From Sutterella sp. AM11-39 (GTDB taxonomy: Bacteria > Pseudomonadota > Gammaproteobacteria > Burkholderiales > Burkholderiaceae_F): DNA of 64,000 nucleotides. Location: contig NZ_QRLV01000003.1 in assembly GCF_003472385.1 (NCBI RefSeq), positions 62,001-126,000 of the forward strand. Reading direction: 5' to 3'. The position numbers were made by a program, and so were the translations under genes. Each line of letters begins with the position of its first letter. Positions within the stretch are counted from its first letter, which is position 1. This document shows positions 57,576 to 64,000 of this stretch, piece by piece. Under the pieces are notes generated by a model. That model was not told the DNA's origin, made no database searches, and saw only the letters and a program-made list of their open reading frames with translations.

Positions 57576-59042
57576 ATGACCGACATTGCGTCTGTTCTCA
57601 GTATTCTGTTTGTCCTTTTGATCGCTTTTTACGTGTGCGTTCACACCGCGCTCACCATTTCCGAGGTCAAAAGTGCCGAAGCGGGAGCCAATGTCGTGCC
57701 GGCTGCTTTTCGGCCGCGCGTCTCCCTTGCCGAACACCGCAAGGCGATTGACTACACGGGCGAAGTCATTCAAAGCGATCTGGTTGCGGCGCTGGTCGGC
57801 GCGGGCATCGCGCTTCTTCTGACATTCGGCGGCGGCTTTACCATTTTGCTCGCCGGCATTACGGCTTTGTGCGGACAGGGGCTTGCGGCACACATCACGC
57901 TTGCGCTTTTCATTAGCTTCGTACTCGCACTCGTCGACTTTCCGCTATGTTGGTGGAAGGAATTCCGCATCAACGAGCGCTACGGTTTTGAAAAGACGCC
58001 TGCCAAGCAGTGGCTTGTCAAAGCGCTCAAGGAATTGTTACTGGGATGGTGCTCTCTGGCGCCCGTGCTGGTTGCCGTGCTGGTCATCTGCGAAAGCGCG
58101 TCCTACCACTGGTGGTCGTTTGCGCTGCTTGCAACGGCGGCCTGGTACATCTGGCGTATTTCTCTTGCGCCCAAGATCATCGGTTTTTCGGCTCAGACCA
58201 AGCCTATGCGTGAGGGACCGCTCAAGGATCGTCTCACCAAGCTACTCAAGCAGCTTGAACTCGACAACACCGAGATTTACACCATGGCTCGTCCCAAGAG
58301 CTGGCGCCACGGCAACGCGATGCTCGTCAAGCGCCGCGGCAAGTCGCGTCTGGTGATCTTCAATCACGTGCTGGCTCGTCTCAAGGAAGAGGAGATCTGC
58401 GCTGTGGCCGCCTGTGCCATCGGCCGCATCAACCGTTGTCACAATGCCGCGCGTCTCGTGTTTTTCATCGGCATTTCCTCGCTTTTCTGGTGGGGGCTGG
58501 CGTTTCTCTCGGAAAAGACCTGGTTCTATGCGTCGCTTAACATCGAACCGTCGCTTGCGATTCCCAACGGTGCCATCAATCCGGGGCTGCTCTTTGCGAT
58601 CTGCATCGCCGTTGTTCCGGTGGTGCTTTATCCGGCTGTCTTTGTGATTCACGCCTTTACGCGACTGCTTGACTACGACGAAGACGCCTACGCTGTTGCA
58701 ATGGTGGGCTCCAAGCCGCTCGTGCGTGCCATCGCCAAGCTGCACCGTGACTATCGCAATTCGCTTGTGCCCAACATCCTTTATTCGCTTGCCAACCATC
58801 GTCGTCCGCATGTGACGCACCGCATCCGCGCGGCTCTTCTGGTTGAGCAGCGCGACCGCTTCAATCAAGCTTCTGCCGTCAACGACGAGCGCCGCACTCA
58901 GGCCACACGCTTTAACATGGCGATTGAGCGCCGACGCAAGCTGCGCGACGAAAAACTCGATGCGCGCCTGCGTCGCAAGAGTGAAATTTTGCTTGAGGCA
59001 AGCGCCTTGCGTCACCGCAACTTCACCATGCAGCAGGCTTAA
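57576..59042 (+). CDS. M48 (Ste24/HtpX-like) membrane protein that has lost its catalytic zinc site
   Basis: A 488-residue membrane protein in the place where Betaproteobacteria usually have an M48 metallopeptidase (between orn and rsgA). The fold features fit: DFPLCWWKEFRINERYGFEK, an IIGFSA loop, and a late LHRDYRNSLVPNILYSL region. Where the HEXXH helix should be (family pattern AVLAHEIGH) the chain reads AVAACAIGRI, so both His and the catalytic Glu (positions 280, 281, 284) are C, A and R. The third ligand region reads DYDEDAYA instead of EFQADAFA. It should be proteolytically inactive. It is followed three bases later by rsgA. Confidence 0.82.
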   Translation: MTDIASVLSILFVLLIAFYVCVHTALTISEVKSAEAGANVVPAAFRPRVSLAEHRKAIDYTGEVIQSDLVAALVGAGIALLLTFGGGFTILLAGITALCGQGLAAHITLALFISFVLALVDFPLCWWKEFRINERYGFEKTPAKQWLVKALKELLLGWCSLAPVLVAVLVICESASYHWWSFALLATAAWYIWRISLAPKIIGFSAQTKPMREGPLKDRLTKLLKQLELDNTEIYTMARPKSWRHGNAMLVKRRGKSRLVIFNHVLARLKEEEICAVAACAIGRINRCHNAARLVFFIGISSLFWWGLAFLSEKTWFYASLNIEPSLAIPNGAINPGLLFAICIAVVPVVLYPAVFVIHAFTRLLDYDEDAYAVAMVGSKPLVRAIAKLHRDYRNSLVPNILYSLANHRRPHVTHRIRAALLVEQRDRFNQASAVNDERRTQATRFNMAIERRRKLRDEKLDARLRRKSEILLEASALRHRNFTMQQA

Positions 59043-59045
59043 GTC

Positions 59046-59981
59046 ATGGCACGTCAGAGTAAGGCAATCCAGCAACAGTCTCTTGAGGGGCCGCGACTTA
59101 CCGGATGCGTCACCCGCACGCATGGGCGACATCATTACGTCACGACCGTAGACGGCAACGTCTACGAAGCGCATCGCCGCGGCAAGAAGTCAGACGTGGT
59201 TGTGGGAGACATCGTCATCTGCTCGCAGCCTTCGGGCGGAGTCGTGGCCATTGAAAGCATCGAGCCGCGCACGAACCTTCTGTATCGAAGCGACGAGTGG
59301 CGCATCAAGGAGTTGGCCAGCAACCTGACACTGGTGGCTTGCGTGTTTGCTTCCCGTCCGACCTTCAATCCCAAGTTCGTCTGGAAGGCAATTGTGGCCG
59401 CACAGGCTGCCGACATTCCGGTTCTGGTGATCCGCAACAAGTCCGATCTTTCCGATAAGGCGCAGGAGGCCGAGGCGTTTTTGGCTTCGCTTCAGGCCTT
59501 GGGCGTGCGCACGCTCAATGTTTCTGCGTTGAGCGACCCCGAGGGGACGCGCAAAGTCCTTTCGGAAACCTTCGCCGGGGAACGTGTTCTTCTGATGGGG
59601 CAGTCCGGCATGGGCAAGAGCACCATTCTCAACGTGCTTTGCCCCGAGGCTCAGGCCCGCACGCAGGAGTTTTCCGAGGCGCTTGATCTCGGCAAGCAAA
59701 CCACTACCAACACGACGCTCTACAGCGCCGTTTTTGAGGGTAAGGAAAGCGCTCTCATTGACAGCCCCGGGTTCCAGGAGTTCGGTCTGGCGCACCTCAC
59801 CAAGCTCGACGTCCTGCGCGCCATGCCTGACATTGCCGCCTGTGTGGACGGCTGCCGCTTTTACAACTGCACGCACACGTCCGAGCCCGGCTGCTCGGTG
59901 AAGGCGGCTCTTGCCGAAGGCCGTATTCAGCCCGAGCGCTACGCTTTCTACTGCGAGCTGGTAGCCTCCTGCGAGAAGTAA
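59046..59981 (+). CDS. rsgA: Ribosome small-subunit-dependent GTPase A
   Basis: Late 30S assembly GTPase. The 311-residue chain has an N-terminal OB domain (about 15-75), then a circularly permuted GTPase domain with G4 (RNKSD) before G1 (GQSGMGKST) and G3 (DSPGFQEFG). The C-terminal zinc finger has Cys and His ligands in CRFYNCTHTSEPGC. It starts three bases after the M48-like gene stop, so the two are co-transcribed. Confidence 0.95.
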   Translation: MARQSKAIQQQSLEGPRLTGCVTRTHGRHHYVTTVDGNVYEAHRRGKKSDVVVGDIVICSQPSGGVVAIESIEPRTNLLYRSDEWRIKELASNLTLVACVFASRPTFNPKFVWKAIVAAQAADIPVLVIRNKSDLSDKAQEAEAFLASLQALGVRTLNVSALSDPEGTRKVLSETFAGERVLLMGQSGMGKSTILNVLCPEAQARTQEFSEALDLGKQTTTNTTLYSAVFEGKESALIDSPGFQEFGLAHLTKLDVLRAMPDIAACVDGCRFYNCTHTSEPGCSVKAALAEGRIQPERYAFYCELVASCEK

Positions 59982-60107
59982 CTTCTCAGCCGATTCGACG
60001 TCTTTTTTTCCTTTTTTGTCCGACTGCGACGATCGTTGTCGCACGCGTCTTTAAGATGCTTTGGGTAACGAAAAAACGGTGGAACAAAAAGAAGAGGCCA
60101 ATCGGAT

Positions 60108-60464
60108 ATGGCACGCAGAACGTCGCTTAACAAACTCGACATCACATCGCAAAAAACTTTCGATCTTTGGATGCTGCGGCTTCTGTGCCGCGCCGATGTC
60201 TGGAAAGATATCGATACGTGCAGCTTAGGCGATGCCGACGATTTCGGCAGTTGCTTCTGGTTTAAGCCGTTTCGTGCCGACTTGCACTGGGCTCTGGCGG
60301 TCTATCGCAACGAAGAGTTTCTCGAAACCGGCAATGTCGCCAAAGGTCGCTTTCGTCTTTCCCGCAACAGGTTCGTTTCTCAAAAGCTCGGGTCCGAAGA
60401 TAAAGGTCAAAGGTTTGCCGTCGGCTCGGAAAATCGGCTTTTGCTGATCGGGTTGGTCACTTGA
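60108..60464 (+). pseudogene. Possible truncated gene or short protein (118 aa), function unknown
   Basis: The first 45 residues (starting MARRTSLNKLDITSQKTFDL and continuing WMLRLLCRADVWKDI) read like the start of a real protein, with AAGAGG 10 nt upstream of ATG. The remainder is less protein-like and overlaps the tail of the convergent WYL gene by a few bases. The opposite strand over about 60225-60475 is also open and reads plausibly (RADGKPLTFIFGPELLR), so coding strand is unclear. A decayed gene whose body has been lost is one reading. Confidence 0.3.
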
Positions 60465-61431
60465 TCGGTTTCTTTTCGACGCGACGGATGCCTGCAGTCG
60501 TCTTCCAGGCTGCCACCCAGCCGTCAAGCAGAACGGTGTCGTCCATGATTGCTTCAAGACGCCAGGCACCGTCGGGCAGACTCTCGATCGTCTGCGTTCG
60601 GTTAAAGGGCGTTTCTTCGAGAATGGTCTTGGTGACGGGGTTCGTGAACTCGACGATAAAGTGCACTTTGCCGCCGTTGCTGTAGTTGACGTGACGTTGT
60701 GCGATGTATTCCTGCAGACGGAAGTCCTGAGGACGATCGGCGGCGAAGTCGAGCACTTCCGCGGTTTTGATACGGTGCAGAGCCAAGTGTCGGATGTCGT
60801 CGTAGCCGTCAAACTTGCAGATCAGATAGAGACGATGTTCCTGTTGCACGAGCCCAAGCGGGGAGACGGTGCGCTTTTTGCATTCTCCGCTGACGTTTTG
60901 ATATTCGATGTCAAGCTTGGAGTCCCGGTAGAGGGCTTCGCTTACGCTATCAAAAATGCGCATGAGAATGGTCGGAGGCATCAGCGCAATCGAATCCGGC
61001 ACGAACGCCACCTTCTGCATCCAGGCGTTTTGCTTGGATGCGGCGCTTGTTTCGTTGAGTGCGTGCCGGGCGGACTCAAACAAGGGCGTGAGCGCACTCA
61101 TGATACGGGCGGGAACCTGGTACTTCAGGTGTTCTTCTGCCAGGCGCAGTAGCAGGCTTTCCTGCGGTGTGAGTTTGGCCGAGGCCAGATCCGTATCGGG
61201 GATACGCCGATAGCCGTATGGTTTGCCAGCGGTGTTGCATTCCACGTGCAGGTCCTCGCATCGGTGGATGTCACGCAGAATGCGCTGCAGACGGCGCGGT
61301 TCGATCGCATAGCCCGATTCCTCAAGCGCCTGCTTGATTTCCGGGGTGGAGATCCAGTGGTTGCGCGGAATGAGCTTGAGAATTCTGAGGACCAGAAGCG
61401 CGTCTCGGGTGGCGGATTCGATGATGGCCAT
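60457..61431 (-). CDS. WYL-domain transcriptional regulator
   Basis: A 324-residue protein. The N-terminal winged helix (about 10-80) has ILKLIPRNHWISTPEIKQAL and RRLQRILRDI. The WYL-type domain (about 165-250) has LDIEYQNVSGECKKRTVSPL and LYLICKFDGYDDIRHLALHRI, and a WCX-like tail follows (about 255-324). Such regulators bind nucleic acid or nucleotide ligands and often control DNA-damage or defence genes; none is seen here. It lies 75 nt downstream of the MFS gene's end on the same strand. Confidence 0.88.
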   Translation of the reverse strand: MAIIESATRDALLVLRILKLIPRNHWISTPEIKQALEESGYAIEPRRLQRILRDIHRCEDLHVECNTAGKPYGYRRIPDTDLASAKLTPQESLLLRLAEEHLKYQVPARIMSALTPLFESARHALNETSAASKQNAWMQKVAFVPDSIALMPPTILMRIFDSVSEALYRDSKLDIEYQNVSGECKKRTVSPLGLVQQEHRLYLICKFDGYDDIRHLALHRIKTAEVLDFAADRPQDFRLQEYIAQRHVNYSNGGKVHFIVEFTNPVTKTILEETPFNRTQTIESLPDGAWRLEAIMDDTVLLDGWVAAWKTTAGIRRVEKKPIK

Positions 61432-61506
61432 GATGAAAACTCCGAAGTGTGGTTACCTCGGAGTCTACCACTTGCGTCAATTAATGACGGATGTTTCTCT
61501 CGGACT

Positions 61507-62715
61507 TCAGGCCGCCGTTGATGCGTTCTCTTCTCGTGAGCGGCGGATGAGGCGTCCGAGAAAGATGGTCAGTCCGAGCATGAATGTGAGCAGAACCGGT
61601 ACGGCGCAAAGTGCGGTGTGCAGACCGAAGTGTTCGGCCGAAAGACCGAAGGCAGGCGGCGCAAACAAGAGCCCGGCGTAGGCGAGAAGCGAAACGAGCG
61701 ATGTCGCGCGGGCCGTCGAGACACCCTTGATGGCGCCGGCGCGGCTAAAGGCGATCGGCACGATCGGCGCCTGACCCAGGCCCATCATGGCGTAGCCGAT
61801 GAGACAAACCGACCAGCTCGAAGCCGTGAGCACGGTCAGCATGCCGACAAGCGCAAGCGTTGCACCCGCCGTGCCGACAGCAAAGTCGCCGAAATTGTTG
61901 CGCAGACGGTCGCCGGTCAGACGGCAAAGCAGAGAACACATCGAAAAGCCTGCAAAGACCAGTGCGGCAATTGATTCGGGTGCGCCCTTTTCCTGATGTA
62001 GATACAGACTTCCCCATTCGCCGACACTGCCTTCCGACACGTAACAGCACACACAGAGCAGACCGCAGATCCAGACGAGGAAGGGAAGGCGCTTTTGGGG
62101 CTCGGCGGACTCCGGCGATGCGGCAGTGGATTTGTCGGCTCTGCCTTCGGTGCCCGTCACCAAACGCGGTTCGGCCCACCAGAGCATGGCGGACATGACG
62201 AGCGCGGGCAATAGGAAGTTCACCCACACGCTCAGGCTTGTGGCAGCAAAGAAGGACCCCGCACAGGCCGCGGCCGCCGCGCCGATGTTATAGCCCGCGT
62301 GCAGAACATTCATCGAGCTTTTCTTGTATGCGCGCTCGACTTCGACGCCCTGCACATTCATCGTGACGTCGCAAAGCCCCATGCAGATGCCCAACAGCGC
62401 CATCGTGGCGCCGAAGTACCAGACCGAGGTGGAGAAGGACACCAGCACGACGAAGACCATGCAGGCGAGACTCGAAACCAGAAGCGTCGTTCTGGCGGAA
62501 ATTTTCGCAATCAGACGCGGCGCAAACGCCAGACCGATCAAGGCGGAAAAGCCGAAGAAAAGCAGGATGATGCCAAGCTCGCCTTCGGTGGCGCCCGTCA
62601 TGTTTTTGAGTGCCGGCATGCGCGAGGTGACAAGTCCGTAGGCAAGGCCCGGCGCCATGAAGTAGAACATGCAGGCCAGACGTGCGGAGGCGTATGAAAG
62701 GTACGGATTCTGCAT
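61507..62715 (-). CDS. MFS transporter
   Basis: A 402-residue transporter with 12 predicted helices of the YbjJ/FucP-like branch: GLVTSRMPALKNMTGATEGE in the first loop and CDVTMNVQGVEVE in helix 4-5 are typical. A charged, variable loop separates the halves (about 190-205). Substrate unknown; sugars or small organic molecules are likely. It starts 12 nt after the TauE/SafE gene's stop, in an operon nth-TauE/SafE-MFS. Confidence 0.88.
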   Translation of the reverse strand: MQNPYLSYASARLACMFYFMAPGLAYGLVTSRMPALKNMTGATEGELGIILLFFGFSALIGLAFAPRLIAKISARTTLLVSSLACMVFVVLVSFSTSVWYFGATMALLGICMGLCDVTMNVQGVEVERAYKKSSMNVLHAGYNIGAAAAACAGSFFAATSLSVWVNFLLPALVMSAMLWWAEPRLVTGTEGRADKSTAASPESAEPQKRLPFLVWICGLLCVCCYVSEGSVGEWGSLYLHQEKGAPESIAALVFAGFSMCSLLCRLTGDRLRNNFGDFAVGTAGATLALVGMLTVLTASSWSVCLIGYAMMGLGQAPIVPIAFSRAGAIKGVSTARATSLVSLLAYAGLLFAPPAFGLSAEHFGLHTALCAVPVLLTFMLGLTIFLGRLIRRSREENASTAA

Positions 62716-62727
62716 AACGGCTAGCGG

Positions 62728-63486
62728 TCAGACGAGAAACTCCCGCGCGAGAATCGAGAAGGCGCTTACCACCATCAGCGCCACGAGCACATTGCGAAAC
62801 ATCGTGTCGGTGAGCCGACGGAAGGTGGCAACGCCCAAGCGCGAAAAGATGAGCGTGACGGGAAAAGCGATCGCGGTAAAGATCCAGGTCATGAAAGAGA
62901 CGTGACCTGCGACGAGATACCAGACGAAGGCAAGTGTCAGAATGACGACGTTGTAGGGGCGCAAAACAGCGCTTGTTTGAAACTTGTCCCAGGGCTGCAG
63001 TGCGCACCACATCGTGGGAACGACGCCCGACAAGGATGCAGCGCCGCCCATGATGCCACCCGTAAAGCCGGCAAGGCTGTCACAGACGGGACGCTCCTTG
63101 GTAAAGGCCTTGGAAAGCTTCCCTCGCAGCAGGAAAAAAGCGGTATAAAAGAGCATGAAAAAGGCGACGGCCAGTTTCAGATGCGCCGCATCGATCCAAT
63201 TGAGAAGCCATGCGCCCACGGGCAAGCCGATCAAGGCGGGAACCAGAAAACGGGGCAGGCGATGCAAACCCGTCTTCACGCCCTGGCGCGTAAGCCACAG
63301 ACTTTGCACGCCGCTTGCCACGCTCATGGCAGCGACGACCGGAACGGCTTGCTCCACGGTCATCACCTGCAGCCAGATGCCCAGACTCATCAGTCCGGTT
63401 CCGAAACCCGCAAGACCGTTGACGTAGCCGCCCAAAGCGGCGCCGGCAGCCAGATAGAGCAAAAGTTCAAGCGTGATGTGTTCCAT
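62728..63486 (-). CDS. TauE/SafE family sulfite exporter-like membrane protein
   Basis: A 252-residue membrane protein with about eight helices. The internal repeat pair GYVNGLAGFGTGLMSLG (N-terminal) and FTGGIMGGAASLSGVVPTMW (middle) is the signature of the TauE/SafE family, which exports organosulfur or other anions. Substrate unknown. It is 44 nt downstream of nth and 12 nt upstream of the MFS gene. Confidence 0.88.
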   Translation of the reverse strand: MEHITLELLLYLAAGAALGGYVNGLAGFGTGLMSLGIWLQVMTVEQAVPVVAAMSVASGVQSLWLTRQGVKTGLHRLPRFLVPALIGLPVGAWLLNWIDAAHLKLAVAFFMLFYTAFFLLRGKLSKAFTKERPVCDSLAGFTGGIMGGAASLSGVVPTMWCALQPWDKFQTSAVLRPYNVVILTLAFVWYLVAGHVSFMTWIFTAIAFPVTLIFSRLGVATFRRLTDTMFRNVLVALMVVSAFSILAREFLV

Positions 63487-63530
63487 GGCGAGTCACCGCC
63501 CATACAAAAACCGAAAATCGCGGCGCAACT

Positions 63531-64000
63531 TCAGAGAAGCTCTTTTTCAGGCCAATGACACAGGTCGGCGATCGGGCACTTCGTGCACTGAGGCTTGCGT
63601 GCCGTGCAGCAGTAGCGTCCGTGCAGCAGAATCCAATGATGTGCGCCCAGTCGGAACTCCTCGGGCAGCGATTTTTCGAGTTTTTCACTGCATTCGTTGG
63701 CCGTTTTGGCTTGCACGAGACCGGTGCGCTGGCACACGCGAAAGATGTGCGTATCAACCGGAATGAAGGGCTTATGAAAGGCAACGTTCAAAACCACCTT
63801 GGCTGTCTTTTCGCCAACGCCCGGCAGCGACATGAGGTCTTTGAGGGTCTGCGGAACCTCACCGTTGAAGCGCTCCATCAGCGCCTTGGCAATACCCACG
63901 GCGTGTTTGGCCTTGTTTCGGTATAGGCCGATTGTTTTGATGAATGGCTCGACGTCTTCGGGCGTTTTTTGCGCCATGGTTGCCGCGTCCGGCATGGCGG
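63531..64000 (-). CDS. nth: Endonuclease III (5' part lies beyond the right edge)
   Basis: Base-excision repair glycosylase/AP lyase. About 156 residues, the C-terminal three quarters, are visible. The HhH motif LPGVGEKTAKVVLNVAF holds the catalytic lysine, and VDTHIFRV the catalytic aspartate. The [4Fe-4S] cluster motif C-x6-C-x2-C-x5-C is complete in CTARKPQCTKCPIADLC. First gene of the minus-strand operon with the TauE/SafE and MFS genes. Confidence 0.93.
   Translation of the reverse strand, partial: AMPDAATMAQKTPEDVEPFIKTIGLYRNKAKHAVGIAKALMERFNGEVPQTLKDLMSLPGVGEKTAKVVLNVAFHKPFIPVDTHIFRVCQRTGLVQAKTANECSEKLEKSLPEEFRLGAHHWILLHGRYCCTARKPQCTKCPIADLCHWPEKELL

Overview
The window looks like a chromosomal segment of a betaproteobacterium, most likely an anaerobic or microaerophilic gut member of the Sutterellaceae (Burkholderiales). 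This is inferred from gene content and order, not from a search. Supporting points are the betaproteobacterial neighbourhoods rluC-HAD phosphatase, RsmI-like methylase-maf-yceD and orn-M48-rsgA, a class III (oxygen-sensitive) ribonucleotide reductase, a perfect FNR-type site, and PEP synthase paired with its regulatory kinase. There is no rRNA, CRISPR array, complete insertion sequence or prophage. The single tRNA has a CAU anticodon and acceptor-stem features of the lysidine-modified tRNA-Ile2.

Layout: 0-4.2 kb, end of an aldo/keto reductase, a DUF486 membrane protein, aroC and a sodium:solute symporter. 4.5-12.3 kb, RNA and ribosome genes: rne with a very long upstream region, rluC, a HAD phosphatase, an RsmI-like methylase, maf/yceF and yceD. 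12.3-18.4 kb, a tyrosine recombinase, a conserved unknown protein, an orphan PhnD-type sensor kinase, an exported flavodoxin and a YigZ protein. 18.4-26.5 kb, argG, a CDF zinc exporter, rng, a 680-base intergenic region with a candidate small RNA and an NrdR-like site, then a split nrdD and nrdG. 26.5-29.4 kb, a Zn/Cd/Pb P-type ATPase and divergent CadR-like regulator with a textbook MerR promoter. 29.4-39.1 kb, membrane proteins of unknown function, an aldo/keto reductase, an FbpABC-type ABC transporter, nnr and an AIM24 protein. 39.3-50.5 kb, purL, a LysE exporter, trpF, a PIN protein, mdh, ppsR and ppsA. 50.6-56.7 kb, a MocR regulator divergent from a second ABC operon. 56.7-64 kb, tRNA, orn, a degenerate M48 protein, rsgA, a possible gene remnant, a WYL regulator, an MFS transporter, a TauE/SafE protein and the start-truncated nth gene.

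Most interesting observations: (1) the glycyl-radical domain of the anaerobic ribonucleotide reductase is a free-standing 60-residue protein with its own ribosome binding site; (2) the M48 family protein between orn and rsgA has lost its HEXXH zinc site; (3) a structured minus-strand RNA of about 143 nt between rng and nrdD has a palindrome in its promoter spacer; (4) the nrdD leader has an NrdR-like box on a promoter and an intrinsic terminator before the start codon; (5) an orphan periplasmic-sensing kinase lies next to a Tat-exported flavodoxin. No multi-gene system that I would call clearly new is present; these are single-locus oddities.
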